NCBI RefSeq assembly: GCF_900112485.1
Contig: NZ_FOMG01000010.1
Span: 49,170-113,169, forward strand
Direction: 5' to 3'
Source: Clostridium uliginosum
GTDB lineage: Bacteria; Bacillota; Clostridia; Clostridiales; Clostridiaceae
Length of the DNA stretch: 64,000 nt
The notes under the pieces were generated by a model. The model was not told the origin of the DNA, did not search any database, and saw only the letters and a program-made list of their open reading frames with translations. The translations under genes and the position numbers were made by a program. Positions 1 through 9,520 of this stretch are shown here, one piece after another (position 1 is the first letter of the stretch; the number at the start of each line of letters is the position of its first letter).

Positions 1-222
1 AGAGTTGTTTCTGATAAAATGGAAAAAACTATAGTAGTTGCTGTTGAAACTAAGGTTAGACATCCACTATATGGTAAAACAATTAAAAGAACTACAAAGT
101 TCAAAGTTCATGATGAAAATAATGAAGCAAAAATTAATGATAAAGTATCAATAATGGAAACTAGACCTTTATCTAAAGATAAGAGATGGAGACTCGTTGA
201 AATAGTTGAAAAGGCTAAATAG
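1..222 (+). CDS. rpsQ: 30S ribosomal protein S17 (5' end outside window)
   Basis: Small-subunit primary rRNA-binding protein of the OB-fold type. The reading frame is open from base 1 (Arg-Val-Val-Ser-Asp-Lys) into the Met at 19. That matches the internal S17 motif RVVSDKM, so the ATG at 19 is an internal codon and the true start lies upstream of the window. The residues that follow (KTIVVAVET, then a basic C-terminal half) are typical. It is the first visible gene of the spc part of the ribosomal cluster and is followed 28 bp later by rplN. Confidence 0.95.
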   Translation, partial: RVVSDKMEKTIVVAVETKVRHPLYGKTIKRTTKFKVHDENNEAKINDKVSIMETRPLSKDKRWRLVEIVEKAK

Positions 223-250
223 GCTTTAAAACCGAAAGGAGGGTAATTCA

Positions 251-619
251 ATGATACAACAACAAACTTTACTAAAAGTTGCAGATAATTCAGGTGCAAA
301 AGAAATTATGTGCATTAGAGTATTGGGTGGATCAAAAAGAAAATTTGGTAATATCAGTGATGTTATCGTAGCTAGCGTTAAAAGTGCAACACCAGGCGGA
401 GTTGTTAAAAAAGGTGAAGTTGTAAAAGCAGTTGTAGTTAGATCAGTAAAAGGATTAAGAAGAGCGGACGGTTCATATATTAAATTTGATGAAAATGCTG
501 CAGTTATCATCAAAGATGATAAGCAACCAAGAGGTACTCGTATCTTTGGACCTGTTGCTAGGGAGCTAAGAGATAAAGAATTTAATAAGATTTTATCATT
601 AGCACCAGAAGTTCTATAA
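251..619 (+). CDS. rplN: 50S ribosomal protein L14
   Basis: Large-subunit protein at the subunit interface. At 122 residues it has the usual bacterial length. It starts [18 protein letters not shown] and contains the family's [14 protein letters not shown] segment near the C-terminus, both diagnostic of L14. A strong ribosome binding site (AAAGGAGGG, ending about 7 nt upstream) supports the ATG. It lies between rpsQ and rplX in the standard S17-L14-L24-L5 order and is co-transcribed with them. Confidence 0.98.
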   Translation: MIQQQTLLKVADNSGAKEIMCIRVLGGSKRKFGNISDVIVASVKSATPGGVVKKGEVVKAVVVRSVKGLRRADGSYIKFDENAAVIIKDDKQPRGTRIFGPVARELRDKEFNKILSLAPEVL

Positions 620-634
620 GAGGAGGTGGCTAAC

Positions 635-949
635 TTGAAGGTACATGTAAGAAAAAGTGATACAGTTATAGTTATATCTGGAAAAGATAAAGGAAAAACT
701 GGTGAAGTTTTAAAAGTATTTCCTAAGACAGGAAAAGTTCTTGTTCAAGGAATTAACATAATTAAGAAACATCAAAAAGCTAATAAGACTCAAACTGAAA
801 GCGCTATAATTGAAAAAGAAGCTTCAATTAATAGTTCTAAGGTTATGTTATATTGTAATAAGTGTAAGAATGCTACTAGAATTAGTAATAAAATCTTAGA
901 TGATGGTACTAAGGTTAGAGTATGCAAGAAATGCGCAGAAACATTCTAG
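635..949 (+). CDS. rplX: 50S ribosomal protein L24 (TTG start)
   Basis: Assembly-initiator protein with an N-terminal KOW motif (VISGKDKGKTGEVL). The open frame extends up to a GTG at 626, but that GTG overlaps the AGGAGG at 621-626. The TTG at 635 has proper spacing and yields MKVHVRKSDTV, the conserved L24 N-terminus, giving 104 residues. The C-terminal half has a CNKC...CKKC four-cysteine zinc-ribbon pattern, found in a subset of L24 proteins. It begins 15 bp after rplN. Confidence 0.96.
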   Translation: MKVHVRKSDTVIVISGKDKGKTGEVLKVFPKTGKVLVQGINIIKKHQKANKTQTESAIIEKEASINSSKVMLYCNKCKNATRISNKILDDGTKVRVCKKCAETF

Positions 950-971
950 AATCTGAAAGGAGGTAACCAAT

Positions 972-1511
972 ATGACAAGACTTCAAGAAAAATACCAAAA
1001 AGAAATAATTCCAGCAATGATTGAAAAGTTCGGATACAAAAATATTATGGAAGTTCCGAAACTAGAAAAGATAGTAATTAACATGGGTGTTGGAGAAGCT
1101 AAGGAAAATCAAAAAGTTTTAGAATCAGCAGTTAATGATTTAACTTTAATATGTGGTCAAAAACCAATATTAACTAGATCTAAAAAATCAATTGCCAATT
1201 TTAAGATAAGAGAAAATATGGCTTTAGGATGTAAAGTTACGTTAAGAAAATCTCAAATGTTTGAATTTGCAGATAAGTTAATGAGTATCGCATTACCTAG
1301 AGTAAGAGATTTCAGAGGAGTTTCTGCTAAGGCATTTGATGGTAGAGGAAACTATTCATTAGGAATAAAAGAACAATTAATTTTCCCAGAAATAGAATAT
1401 GATAAGATTGATAAAGTTAGAGGAATGGATATAATCTTCGTTACATCTGCAAACACTGACGAAGAAGCTAGGGAATTATTAAGATTCCTTGGAATGCCAT
1501 TTGCTCAATAA
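972..1511 (+). CDS. rplE: 50S ribosomal protein L5
   Basis: Binds 5S rRNA in the central protuberance and contacts S13 and P-site tRNA. It has 179 residues, the typical length. Conserved stretches include [11 protein letters not shown] near residue 35, [20 protein letters not shown] in the middle and the FLGMPF C-terminus. AAAGGAGG lies just upstream of the ATG. Its 3' end is 16 bp before the rpsN start, so the two are tightly co-translated. Confidence 0.98.
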   Translation: MTRLQEKYQKEIIPAMIEKFGYKNIMEVPKLEKIVINMGVGEAKENQKVLESAVNDLTLICGQKPILTRSKKSIANFKIRENMALGCKVTLRKSQMFEFADKLMSIALPRVRDFRGVSAKAFDGRGNYSLGIKEQLIFPEIEYDKIDKVRGMDIIFVTSANTDEEARELLRFLGMPFAQ

Positions 1512-1527
1512 TAAGGAGGGAAACACT

Positions 1528-1713
1528 GTGGCACGTAAGGCTATTATTGAAAAGTGGAGTAAAACTCCTAAATATAAAACTAGAGCTTATACAAGATGTA
1601 GAATATGTGGAAGACCACATTCTGTACTAAGAAAATACGGAGTATGTCGTATTTGTTTTAGAGAACTTGCTCATAAGGGAGAAATTCCTGGTTGCAAGAA
1701 AGCAAGTTGGTAA
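1528..1713 (+). CDS. rpsZ: 30S ribosomal protein S14 type Z (zinc-binding, GTG start)
   Basis: Small 61-residue S14 of the zinc-containing (C+) type. A CRICGRPH motif and a CRIC motif supply the four metal-binding cysteines. The longer open frame starting at 1489 overlaps rplE. The GTG at 1528 follows AAGGAGGG at 1513-1520 and gives [15 protein letters not shown], the classic start of this short form. It assembles into the 30S head. It lies in the normal position between rplE and rpsH. Confidence 0.96.
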   Translation: MARKAIIEKWSKTPKYKTRAYTRCRICGRPHSVLRKYGVCRICFRELAHKGEIPGCKKASW

Positions 1714-1745
1714 TACACATAATGTAATGAAAGGAGGCACATTAA

Positions 1746-2144
1746 ATGGTTATGACAGATCCGATAGCAGATTTACTAACTCGTGTGAGAAATGCTAATT
1801 CTGTAAGACACGAAGTGGTAGAAGTACCTTCTTCAACTATAAAGAAGGCAATTGCAAATATATTATTACAAGAGGGTTACATCAAAGAGATTAATGAATA
1901 TAACGATGGAGTAGTTCCTATGTTAAGAATAAGTCTTAAATATGGTGCTAACAAAGAAAGAGTTATAACTGGTATTAAGAGAATTTCAAAACCAGGTTTA
2001 AGAGTATATTGTAGAAAAGATGAAGTACCAAAGGTTCTTAATGGATTAGGCGTCGCTGTTGTTTCAACTTCAAAGGGACTAATGGTTGATAGAGAGGCTA
2101 GAAAGAACGGATTAGGTGGAGAAGTAGTCTGCTACGTTTGGTAG
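1746..2144 (+). CDS. rpsH: 30S ribosomal protein S8
   Basis: Primary 16S rRNA-binding protein; in other bacteria it is also the translational repressor of the spc operon. It has 132 residues. The N-terminus [16 protein letters not shown] and the C-terminus with [26 protein letters not shown] are diagnostic. A strong AAAGGAGG lies 8 nt upstream of the ATG at 1746; a second in-frame ATG at 1752 would remove only two residues. It lies between rpsZ and rplF. Confidence 0.97.
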   Translation: MVMTDPIADLLTRVRNANSVRHEVVEVPSSTIKKAIANILLQEGYIKEINEYNDGVVPMLRISLKYGANKERVITGIKRISKPGLRVYCRKDEVPKVLNGLGVAVVSTSKGLMVDREARKNGLGGEVVCYVW

Positions 2145-2219
2145 TATTTTAAATTTTGAAAATAAACAGAAATTGTAGTTTGATATATACAATTATGAAA
2201 TAATACAGGAGGTGCAATT

Positions 2220-2762
2220 ATGTCAAGAGTAGGTAGATTACCAATAGCTATACCTGCTGGCGTAACTGTTACTGTAACACCAGACAACGTTGTTACAGTT
2301 AAGGGCCCAAAGGGCGAACTAGTTAAAGCTATGCATAAAGACATAAATATAGCAATTGAAAACAATGAAGTAGTTGTTACTAGACCTAGTGATGATAAAA
2401 ATCATAGAGCTCTTCATGGTTTAACAAGAGCATTAATTAATAATATGGTAATTGGAGTAAATGAAGGTTACCAAAAGAATTTAGATTTAGTTGGTGTTGG
2501 TTACAGAGCTCAATTACAAGGTAAAAAGCTTGTAATGAACCTTGGATATTCACATCCAGTTGAAGTAGAACCTGTTGACGGAATCACATTCGAAACTCCA
2601 GCTGCAACTAAAGTAATTGTTAAAGGAATTGACAAAGAAAAAGTTGGCGCTGCTGCTGCAGATATCAGAAAGTGGAGAGTACCAGAACCATACAAAGGTA
2701 AGGGCGTTAAGTACGAAAATGAAGTGATTAGACGTAAAGAAGGTAAAACTGGTAAGAAATAA
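2220..2762 (+). CDS. rplF: 50S ribosomal protein L6
   Basis: Large-subunit protein near the factor-binding site, with two similar alpha/beta domains. At 180 residues it is standard length. The start [17 protein letters not shown], the motif [14 protein letters not shown] and the C-terminal [11 protein letters not shown] are conserved L6 signatures. An ACAGGAGG binding site precedes the ATG. The 75-bp gap upstream is one of the larger ones inside the spc operon; I saw no hairpin in it. Confidence 0.98.
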   Translation: MSRVGRLPIAIPAGVTVTVTPDNVVTVKGPKGELVKAMHKDINIAIENNEVVVTRPSDDKNHRALHGLTRALINNMVIGVNEGYQKNLDLVGVGYRAQLQGKKLVMNLGYSHPVEVEPVDGITFETPAATKVIVKGIDKEKVGAAAADIRKWRVPEPYKGKGVKYENEVIRRKEGKTGKK

Positions 2763-2780
2763 TAGGAAGGAGTGAGCTTT

Positions 2781-3140
2781 ATGTTCAAAAAGGCAGACAA
2801 AAAAGCAAGTAGAGAAAAACGTCACCTTAGAGTTCGTAAGAAAGTTTTTGGTACTCCGGAAAGACCAAGACTTTCAGTTTTCAGAAGTGAAAAGAATATA
2901 TATGCACAAATTATTGATGATATAAATTCAGTTACATTAGTAGCTGCTTCAAGTTTAGATAAAGACTTTGGTGTTAAAGGTGGCAACAAAGAAGGCGCTA
3001 AACTTGTAGGAGAAATAATTGCAAAGAAAGCTGTAGAAAAAGGAATTACTGAAGTGGTATTTGATAGAGGCGGATACGTATATCATGGAAGAGTTCAAGA
3101 ATTAGCACAAGCAGCTAGAGAAGCAGGCTTGAAATTCTAA
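2781..3140 (+). CDS. rplR: 50S ribosomal protein L18
   Basis: 5S rRNA-binding protein of the central protuberance, 119 residues. The open frame reaches a GTG at 2772, but that codon lies within the GGAAGGAG ribosome binding site. The ATG at 2781 has proper spacing and gives [21 protein letters not shown]. Conserved features include [19 protein letters not shown] and the C-terminal [16 protein letters not shown]. It lies in the standard position between rplF and rpsE. Confidence 0.97.
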   Translation: MFKKADKKASREKRHLRVRKKVFGTPERPRLSVFRSEKNIYAQIIDDINSVTLVAASSLDKDFGVKGGNKEGAKLVGEIIAKKAVEKGITEVVFDRGGYVYHGRVQELAQAAREAGLKF

Positions 3141-3159
3141 TATACGAGGAGGGAAATAA

Positions 3160-3657
3160 ATGAGAATCGATCCTAGTACACTAGACCTTAAAGAAAAGGT
3201 TGTTTTTATAAACAGAGTTACTAAGGTTGTTAAGGGTGGTAGAAACTTTAGATTCAGCGCTTTAGTTGTTGTCGGAGACGAGAACGGACACGTTGGCGTT
3301 GGAATGGGTAAGTCAATCGAAATCCCAGAAGCAATTAAAAAAGGAATAGAAGATGCTAAGAAAAACTTAGTAAGTGTTGCAATGGTAGGAACAACAATTC
3401 CTCACCAAGTAAATGGTAAATTTGGGACTTCAAATGTTCTAATTATGCCAGCTAAAGAAGGTACAGGAGTTATTGCTGGAGGTCCAGCAAGAGTTGTATT
3501 AGAATTAGCAGGATTAAAGGATGTTAGAGCTAAATCATTAGGTTCAAACAATCCTAAAAATATGGTAAATGCTACAATAAACGGATTGGATAGCTTAAGA
3601 ACAGCTGAAGATATAGCTAAATTAAGAGGAAAATCTGTTGAAGAAATATTAGGTTAG
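3160..3657 (+). CDS. rpsE: 30S ribosomal protein S5
   Basis: Decoding-fidelity protein with an N-terminal double-stranded RNA-binding fold. It has 165 residues. Conserved segments are [36 protein letters not shown] and the C-terminal [25 protein letters not shown] binding site lies 8 nt before the ATG. The next gene, rpmD, starts 11 bp after its stop, and the rpmD binding site (TTAGGAGG) overlaps the rpsE stop codon, which suggests coupled translation. Confidence 0.98.
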   Translation: MRIDPSTLDLKEKVVFINRVTKVVKGGRNFRFSALVVVGDENGHVGVGMGKSIEIPEAIKKGIEDAKKNLVSVAMVGTTIPHQVNGKFGTSNVLIMPAKEGTGVIAGGPARVVLELAGLKDVRAKSLGSNNPKNMVNATINGLDSLRTAEDIAKLRGKSVEEILG

Positions 3658-3668
3658 GAGGTATTGCA

Positions 3669-3848
3669 ATGGCTAAATTAAGAGTTACTTTAGTAAAGAG
3701 CTTAATAGGTAGAAAAAAGGAACATATTGCTACTGCAAATGCTCTTGGACTTAGAAAAATACACAAGACAGTAGAACATGAGGGAACACCTCAAATAAAA
3801 GGTATGTTAAAGAAGATTGATTACCTATTAAAGGTAGAAGAAATATAA
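3669..3848 (+). CDS. rpmD: 50S ribosomal protein L30
   Basis: Short 59-residue large-subunit protein read directly from the sequence. It begins [19 protein letters not shown] and contains [15 protein letters not shown], the central L30 motif, ending LLKVEEI. The ribosome binding site overlaps the rpsE stop. It fills the gap between rpsE and rplO, exactly where L30 belongs in the spc operon. Confidence 0.97.
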   Translation: MAKLRVTLVKSLIGRKKEHIATANALGLRKIHKTVEHEGTPQIKGMLKKIDYLLKVEEI

Positions 3849-3869
3849 TAATAAGGAGGTGTACTGAAT

Positions 3870-4310
3870 ATGAAACTTCATGAATTAAAACCAGCAATAG
3901 GTAGCAAAAAAGCGCCTAAAAGACTTGGAAGAGGTACAGGTTCTGGAACTGGAAGAAACGCTGGTAAAGGTGAAAAGGGTCAAAATGCAAGATCAGGTGG
4001 TGGAGTAAGACCTGGTTTCGAAGGAGGCCAAATGCCTTTATACAGAAGACTTCCTAAGAGAGGTTTTACAAATATTTTTGCTAAGAAATTTGTTAGTATC
4101 AATGTAGATAGATTAAATATATTTGAAAATGGTACTGAAATTACTCCAGAAGTATTACTTGACAGAAGAGTTATAAGTAAAGTATTAGACGGAGTAAAGA
4201 TTCTTGGAAACGGAAATATAGAAAAATCATTAATAATAAAAGGATGTAAGTTCTCAAAATCTGCAATAGAAAAGATCGAAGCAGCTGGAGGAAAAGTTGA
4301 GGTGATTTAA
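3870..4310 (+). CDS. rplO: 50S ribosomal protein L15
   Basis: Late-assembling 23S rRNA-binding protein with an extended glycine- and arginine-rich N-terminal tail ([18 protein letters not shown]). The tail is followed by [22 protein letters not shown] and a globular C-terminal domain. It has 146 residues. An AAGGAGGTG site precedes the ATG. The stop codon and the secY GTG start are separated by one base, so the two genes are probably translationally coupled. Confidence 0.98.
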   Translation: MKLHELKPAIGSKKAPKRLGRGTGSGTGRNAGKGEKGQNARSGGGVRPGFEGGQMPLYRRLPKRGFTNIFAKKFVSINVDRLNIFENGTEITPEVLLDRRVISKVLDGVKILGNGNIEKSLIIKGCKFSKSAIEKIEAAGGKVEVI

Positions 4311-4311
4311 A

Positions 4312-5592
4312 GTGCTTCAAACTTTGCGTAATGCATTTAAAGTTTCTGAACTAAGGAAAAAATTTTTGTGGATAATAATATTAGTTGCAGTTTTCAGGAT
4401 GGGAAGTCATATTCCTGTTCCTGGAATTAACTCAGATTATTTGAAAAGTATATCTCAATCAGGTGGTTTAATAGGCTTTTATGATTTGATTTCTGGAGGA
4501 GCTTTCAGTAGATGTAGTATATTTGCATTAGGTGTTATGCCATATATTAATGCATCAATTATAATGCAGTTATTGACAGTTGCTATTCCTCAATTAGAAC
4601 AGCTTTCTAAAGAGGGAGAAGACGGAAGAAAGAAAATACAAAACGCAACTCGTTATGTATCTCTTGGAATATCATTTATATTAGCATTTGGAACATATGC
4701 AATGATTTCTAATAGTGGAGCCACAGTAGGAATGAGTATTACTAAAATATGTATTGTTATTTTTTCATTAGTAGTTGGTTCTACATTTTGTATGTGGTTA
4801 GGAGATCAAATTACTGTTAATGGAATTGGAAATGGAACTTCTATATTAATTTTTGTTAATATAGTTTCAAAAATCCCAATGACGATTGGTTCAATTATTG
4901 CTTCTAAACAAGCAGGAGAGGTAAGTATAATAGAAATTACATTATTTGTAGTATTTTTTGTTGCATTACTTGCAACTGTACTTTATTTTTCATTAGCTGA
5001 AAGAAGAATTCCTGTTCAATATGCTGGAAAAGCTGTTGGTGGAAGTAAAATGATGAAAAATCAATCAAGTCATATTCCGTTAAGTATTATTGGATCAGCT
5101 GTTATAGCAATTATTTTTGCAATGTCAGTTATGGACTTTCCTAAAACAATAGCAACTTTTGTTCCAAACAAAGGTTGGTCAATGTGGGTTTTAAATAATA
5201 CAAATTGTATATTTAATCAAAAAAGTTGGATGTATCTTGTAGTATATTCAATTCTTACATTGTTCTTTACTTGGTTCTATACTCAAATTACGTTTAAGCC
5301 AGATGAAATGGCTGAAAACTTACACAAATCAACAGGATTTATACCAGGTGTAAGACCAGGAGAGGCAACAACACAATATTTTGAAAGAATTCTTAATAAG
5401 GTGTCAGTAATAGGTGGTACATTGGCAGCTATATTAGCTGTAACACCAATTATGATTGATAATTATACACAATTTAAAAATATATCATTTTCAGGAACAG
5501 CACTTTTAATAATTATAGGGGTTGCATTAGATTTTACTAGGCAAGTAGAATCACAAATGGTAATGCGCCACTATAAAGGATTTCTTAAATAG
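4312..5592 (+). CDS. secY: Preprotein translocase subunit SecY (GTG start)
   Basis: Central pore subunit of the Sec translocon in the cytoplasmic membrane. It has 426 residues and about ten hydrophobic segments. The family motifs GSHIPVPGI near residue 30, GVMPYINASIIMQLL near 75 and the late cytoplasmic loop FKPDEMAENLHKSTGFIPGVRPG are all present. The start is GTG after GAGGTGA in the rplO tail. Placement between rplO and adk is the classic bacterial arrangement. Confidence 0.98.
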   Translation: MLQTLRNAFKVSELRKKFLWIIILVAVFRMGSHIPVPGINSDYLKSISQSGGLIGFYDLISGGAFSRCSIFALGVMPYINASIIMQLLTVAIPQLEQLSKEGEDGRKKIQNATRYVSLGISFILAFGTYAMISNSGATVGMSITKICIVIFSLVVGSTFCMWLGDQITVNGIGNGTSILIFVNIVSKIPMTIGSIIASKQAGEVSIIEITLFVVFFVALLATVLYFSLAERRIPVQYAGKAVGGSKMMKNQSSHIPLSIIGSAVIAIIFAMSVMDFPKTIATFVPNKGWSMWVLNNTNCIFNQKSWMYLVVYSILTLFFTWFYTQITFKPDEMAENLHKSTGFIPGVRPGEATTQYFERILNKVSVIGGTLAAILAVTPIMIDNYTQFKNISFSGTALLIIIGVALDFTRQVESQMVMRHYKGFLK

Positions 5593-5616
5593 ATTAGATA
5601 AATGGAGATGAAGCCC

Positions 5617-6267
5617 GTGAAGATAGTATTACTAGGTCCTCCTGGAGCCGGGAAAGGAACACAGGCAAAATCAATTAGTAATAGATATTCAATACCACAT
5701 ATTTCTACAGGAGATATTTTTAGAAAAAACATTTCTGAAAATACTCCGCTTGGAATAGAAGCTAAGGGATATATGGATAATGGACAATTAGTTCCTGATG
5801 AAGTTACTATTAATATGGTTAAAGACAGATTACAAGATGAAGATTGTACTTCTGGATATCTATTAGATGGTTTCCCAAGAACTGTAGCTCAAGCAAATGC
5901 TCTTAATGAATTTCTTATAAGTAGAGAAGAACAATTAGATACTTCGTTATTAATTGAAGTACCCATTGGATTTATTTTAGAAAGAATGACAGGAAGAAGA
6001 GTATGTCCATCATGTGGAGCTAGTTATCATATTAAGTTTAACCCTCCAAATAATGATGGCAAATGTGACTTGTGTGGAAGTGAGGTTATACAAAGAAAAG
6101 ACGATACAGTTGAAACTGTAAAGGAAAGGCTAGATGTATATGAAAACCAAACACAGCCGCTAATTGAATTTTACAAGAGCAAAAATTTACTTTCAGTAGT
6201 AGATGGTACAAAAGCTATTAATGAAGTTTTCAAAGGTATTTGTAAAGTACTAGGGAGCAATGATTAA
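5617..6267 (+). CDS. adk: Adenylate kinase, zinc-type LID (GTG start)
   Basis: Catalyses ATP + AMP to 2 ADP. The P-loop [10 protein letters not shown] sits at the N-terminus and DGFPRT in the AMP-binding region. The LID holds CPSCGASY...CDLCG, a four-cysteine zinc site typical of Gram-positive Adk. The frame is open from an ATG at 5602, but that has no ribosome binding site. The GTG at 5617 follows GGAG at 5604-5607 and gives the usual [14 protein letters not shown] start and 216 residues. Its TAA overlaps the map ATG (TAATG). Confidence 0.94.
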   Translation: MKIVLLGPPGAGKGTQAKSISNRYSIPHISTGDIFRKNISENTPLGIEAKGYMDNGQLVPDEVTINMVKDRLQDEDCTSGYLLDGFPRTVAQANALNEFLISREEQLDTSLLIEVPIGFILERMTGRRVCPSCGASYHIKFNPPNNDGKCDLCGSEVIQRKDDTVETVKERLDVYENQTQPLIEFYKSKNLLSVVDGTKAINEVFKGICKVLGSND

Positions 6268-7016
6268 TGATTATCATAAAAAATGATAACGAAATTGCTC
6301 TAATGAGAAAATCTGGAAAAATAGTTGCTGAAACATTATTATTACTAGAAAAAAAAGTAAAACCTGGTATAACTACTGCAGAATTAGACAGGGTAGCAGA
6401 AGAATTTATAACTAAGCATGGAGCAAAACCTTCCTTTAAGGGGTTATATGGTTTTCCTTCGTCACTATGTATTTCTGTGAATGAGCAAGTAGTACATGGG
6501 ATACCAGGAAGATATCAATTAAGAGATGGTGACATAGTTAGTGTTGACTGTGGAGCTTTCGTTGATGGATTCCATGGAGACGCTGCACGAACCTTTTCCG
6601 TTGGAGAAGTTACAAAAGAAGCTCAGAGATTAATTGATGTAACAAAAGAAAGTTTCTTTCGAGGTATAAAATTTGCTAAAGAAGGAAATAGATTAAGTAG
6701 TATATCACACGAAATACAAAACTACATTGAGGCAGCAGGTTTCTCGGTAGTAAGAGACTTTGTAGGTCATGGGATCGGAACGAAAGTTCATGAAGATCCA
6801 GAAGTGCCAAATTTCGGGAGAGAAGGCAGAGGTCCAAAATTAGTTAAAGGGATGGTGTTAGCAATAGAACCTATGGTTAATGCAGGAACTTATAGAGTGA
6901 AAACTTTAAATAATAATTGGACAGTTGCAACAGTAGATGGTAGTTTATCAGCACATTATGAAAATACGGTTGCAATTTTGCCAGATGGACCAGAGATATT
7001 AACACTTATTAAGTAG
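6267..7016 (+). CDS. map: Methionine aminopeptidase, type I
   Basis: Removes the initiator methionine from nascent proteins. At 249 residues it is a type I enzyme without the N-terminal zinc-finger extension. The dinuclear metal site is visible as D in VSVDCGAF, D in HGDAARTF, H in VGHGIGTKVHEDP and E in AIEPMVN, plus a later E in HYENTVAIL. The catalytic H lies in VVHGIPG. It overlaps the adk stop by one base, as is common in secY-adk-map operons. Confidence 0.97.
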   Translation: MIIIKNDNEIALMRKSGKIVAETLLLLEKKVKPGITTAELDRVAEEFITKHGAKPSFKGLYGFPSSLCISVNEQVVHGIPGRYQLRDGDIVSVDCGAFVDGFHGDAARTFSVGEVTKEAQRLIDVTKESFFRGIKFAKEGNRLSSISHEIQNYIEAAGFSVVRDFVGHGIGTKVHEDPEVPNFGREGRGPKLVKGMVLAIEPMVNAGTYRVKTLNNNWTVATVDGSLSAHYENTVAILPDGPEILTLIK

Positions 7017-7108
7017 AAACAGAGTGTTGCTTAGTTATAAATTTGCATGATGCCATTTCATTTGGGGAATGTTAATTTATTACTAAGGTAATCATCGAGG
7101 TGAAAAGT

Positions 7109-7390
7109 TTGCAAAGCAATGACTTGATTGGGAAAATAGTACTTTCAAAAGCAGGAAGAGATATAGATCATTTATATGTTATTGTTAGGCAGATAGATAA
7201 CAATTACGTATTGTTATCTAATGGAAATACAAAAATAATGAATATGCCTAAGAAGAAAAAACTTAAACATTTAAGTATTTTAGAAAACATAGATGAAGAT
7301 ATAGTATCATCTATAAAATTATGCGATAAAAGTACTGATTTAAAAATTAAGAGATTTCTAAAACTTAGAAGCATTGTTAAGGAGGGTTGA
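7109..7390 (+). CDS. KOW-domain RNA-binding protein (L14E/L27E-like), TTG start
   Basis: Small basic protein of 93 residues beginning [18 protein letters not shown], a KOW-like N-terminus shared with archaeal/eukaryotic L14E-type proteins. The body has a lysine-rich turn (PKKKKLKHL). Genes like this commonly sit between map and infA in clostridia; the exact role is not established, and RNA or ribosome binding is inferred from the fold. The GTG at 7100 overlaps the GAGGTG binding site, so the TTG at 7109 is the better start. The 3' end overlaps the infA leader. Confidence 0.8.
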   Translation: MQSNDLIGKIVLSKAGRDIDHLYVIVRQIDNNYVLLSNGNTKIMNMPKKKKLKHLSILENIDEDIVSSIKLCDKSTDLKIKRFLKLRSIVKEG

Positions 7391-7397
7391 TTACCTT

Positions 7398-7616
7398 ATG
7401 TCAAAAGATGATGTTATAGAAATGCAAGGTACAGTACTAGAATCTTTGCCTAATGCTATGTTTCAAGTTGAACTTGAAAGTGGCCATAAAATTCTAGCAC
7501 ATATATCAGGAAAATTAAGAATGAACTTCATTAGAATTCTACCTGGTGATAAAGTTACAATAGAACTTTCTCCCTATGATTTAACAAGAGGAAGAATTAC
7601 ATGGAGAGCAAAATAA
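7398..7616 (+). CDS. infA: Translation initiation factor IF-1
   Basis: OB-fold factor that binds the 30S A site during initiation. It has 72 residues: [19 protein letters not shown], then [23 protein letters not shown] and the C-terminal [11 protein letters not shown]. The ATG at 7398 follows AAGGAGGG in the end of the KOW gene; the upstream extension to 7374 is not conserved IF-1 sequence. Placement between map and rpmJ is standard for Firmicutes. Confidence 0.97.
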   Translation: MSKDDVIEMQGTVLESLPNAMFQVELESGHKILAHISGKLRMNFIRILPGDKVTIELSPYDLTRGRITWRAK

Positions 7617-7659
7617 GATAGAGATTAAAGTTATTTTAAATCTATCATAAGAAATATGA

Positions 7660-7785
<126 letters not shown>

Positions 7786-7828
7786 TGATCAATTTTACAA
7801 TAAACTTACATTATAGGCGTAAATAATA

Positions 7829-7857
7829 TTGACATTTTCTTAAAAGTCAAATATGAT
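7829..7857 (+). promoter_or_regulatory. Sigma-A promoter of the alpha operon
   Basis: TTGACA at 7829-7834 and TATGAT at 7852-7857 are separated by exactly 17 bp. This is a near-consensus housekeeping promoter in the gap between rpmJ and rpsM, so the alpha operon can be transcribed independently of spc. Confidence 0.8.
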
Positions 7858-7880
7858 TATATAGTCGTTTAATTAATCAA

Positions 7881-7928
7881 CAATAGATTTTAGGAGCGGC
7901 TGCAATAGAAAATCTATTGGCCTAAAAT
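7881..7928 (+). promoter_or_regulatory. Structured 5' leader of rpsM operon with two competing hairpins
   Basis: CAATAGATTTT (7881-7891) is complementary to AAAATCTATTG (7909-7919). ATTTTAGG (7887-7894) is complementary to CCTAAAAT (7921-7928), and a second CAATAG (7903-7908) can pair with CTATTG (7914-7919). The two folds share segments and exclude each other. Location about 60 bp upstream of the rpsM start suggests an autoregulatory leader, perhaps an S4 target because rpsD lies in this operon. That ligand is an inference. Confidence 0.5.
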
Positions 7929-7990
7929 TTTATTATATAATTTTTAAATCAACTTTTATGCATTTCAATTATCAGGAGGTGTAAATTTTA

Positions 7991-8359
7991 ATGGCAAGAA
8001 TATCAGGTGTTGACCTACCAAGAGAAAAAAGAGTTGAAATAGGTTTAACTTATATATATGGAATAGGTCTATCAACTTCACAAAAAATATTATCTTTAAC
8101 AGGAATTAATCCAGATACAAGAGTTAAAGATTTATCAGAAGACGAAGTTAATGAAATAAGAACTTATATCAATAAAAACTTAATGGTTGAAGGTGACTTA
8201 AGAAGAGATGTTGCTCTAAACATTAAGAGATTAGTAGAAATAGGATCATATAGAGGAATTAGACATAGAAGAGGTCTTCCAGTAAGAGGACAAAAAACTA
8301 AGACTAATGCTAGAACTAGAAAAGGTCCTAAGAAAACAATGGCAAATAAAAAGAAATAG
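7991..8359 (+). CDS. rpsM: 30S ribosomal protein S13
   Basis: 30S head protein that contacts tRNA and L5. It has 122 residues, starting [22 protein letters not shown] and ending in a lysine-rich tail. The [22 protein letters not shown] motif is the S13 signature. A TCAGGAGGTG binding site precedes the ATG. It is the first gene of the alpha operon, behind its own promoter and a structured leader. Confidence 0.98.
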   Translation: MARISGVDLPREKRVEIGLTYIYGIGLSTSQKILSLTGINPDTRVKDLSEDEVNEIRTYINKNLMVEGDLRRDVALNIKRLVEIGSYRGIRHRRGLPVRGQKTKTNARTRKGPKKTMANKKK

Positions 8360-8374
8360 TAAGGAGGGAAGGTA

Positions 8375-8770
8375 ATGGCAGCTCAAAAAGTTAAGAAGAC
8401 TAGAAGAAGAAAAGAGAGAAAGAATGTTGAGCATGGTGCTGCGCACATAAAATCAACTTTTAACAATTCAATAGTTACGTTAACAGATGCAGCAGGCAAT
8501 GCTTTATCATGGTCAAGTGCAGGAGCACTAGGCTTTAGAGGATCAAGAAAGAGTACACCATTTGCAGCTCAAATGGCAGCTGAAACAGCAGCTAAGACAG
8601 CAATGGAACATGGCTTAAAGAGTATCGAGGTTTACGTTAAGGGACCTGGTTCAGGAAGAGAAGCAGCTATAAGATCCTTACAAGCAGCAGGATTAGAAGT
8701 AACTCTAATTAAAGACGTTACTCCAATCCCACATAATGGTTGTAGACCACCAAAGAGAAGAAGAGTCTAG
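8375..8770 (+). CDS. rpsK: 30S ribosomal protein S11
   Basis: Platform protein of the 30S subunit, 131 residues. [23 protein letters not shown] at the N-terminal third and [22 protein letters not shown] followed by [18 protein letters not shown] at the C-terminus are textbook S11. It begins 15 bp after rpsM with an AAGGAGGG site. Co-transcribed with rpsM, rpsD, rpoA and rplQ. Confidence 0.98.
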   Translation: MAAQKVKKTRRRKERKNVEHGAAHIKSTFNNSIVTLTDAAGNALSWSSAGALGFRGSRKSTPFAAQMAAETAAKTAMEHGLKSIEVYVKGPGSGREAAIRSLQAAGLEVTLIKDVTPIPHNGCRPPKRRRV

Positions 8771-8797
8771 TATAACCATAATAGGAGGTGTGATTTA

Positions 8798-9418
8798 ATG
8801 GCAAGATATACTGGAGCTACATGCAGATTATGTAGAAGAGAAGGTATGAAATTATTCCTTAAAGGGGATAGATGTTTTACAGATAAATGTGCTTTCGTTA
8901 GAAGAAGTTATGCACCAGGACAACATGGAGCAAGCAAGAAGAAGATGTCAAACTATGGTGTTCAATTGAGAGAAAAACAAAAAGCAAAAAGAATTTACGG
9001 CATATTAGAAAGCCAATTTAGAACATATTATGAAAAGGCTGAACACATAAAGGGAATCACAGGTGAAAACTTACTTAGATTACTAGAAATGAGACTTGAT
9101 AACGTAGTTTATAGATTAGGCTATGGTTCATCAAGAAATGAAGCTAGACAATTAGTAACTCATGGTCATTTCTTAGTAAATGGTAAGAAGGTTGACATTT
9201 GTTCATATAATGTTTCAGTTAATGATACAATTACTGTATGCGAAAAGAGCAGATCAAGTGAAAAGTTTAAGACTTTTGTTGAAAATCCAAAAACTTTACC
9301 AAAATGGTTAGAAGCTAACGTGGATAATTATGAAGGAAAAGTAGTTGCAGCGCCATCAAGAGAAGATATAGATGTGCCTGTTAACGAAACACTTATTGTT
9401 GAGTTATACAGTAAATAA
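8798..9418 (+). CDS. rpsD: 30S ribosomal protein S4 (zinc type)
   Basis: Primary 16S rRNA-binding assembly protein and, in studied bacteria, an autogenous translational repressor. It has 206 residues. The N-terminus has CRLC followed by C in DRCFTDKC, the zinc-binding form. The S4 RNA-binding domain [20 protein letters not shown] lies near residues 98-117. A TAGGAGGTG site precedes the ATG. rpsD lies within the alpha operon here, unlike in B. subtilis, where it is a separate gene. Confidence 0.98.
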   Translation: MARYTGATCRLCRREGMKLFLKGDRCFTDKCAFVRRSYAPGQHGASKKKMSNYGVQLREKQKAKRIYGILESQFRTYYEKAEHIKGITGENLLRLLEMRLDNVVYRLGYGSSRNEARQLVTHGHFLVNGKKVDICSYNVSVNDTITVCEKSRSSEKFKTFVENPKTLPKWLEANVDNYEGKVVAAPSREDIDVPVNETLIVELYSK

Positions 9419-9520
9419 TATATTTATATTTGTTAGGCAAATTTATCACAATATATGCAAATATAGAATCAGTTGCCCTCAGAATAAGGTTGCCATTTAT
9501 AAAATAAGGAGGGTTTGTGG

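Noticed and set aside
7017..7108. Gap between map and the KOW gene as a possible leader or insertion
   Set aside because: No convincing hairpin, promoter or repeat was found there.
9419..9520. Possible autoregulatory structure upstream of rpoA
   Set aside because: GGCAA can pair with either of two TTGCC words, but the stems are only 5 bp with long loops; too weak to claim.
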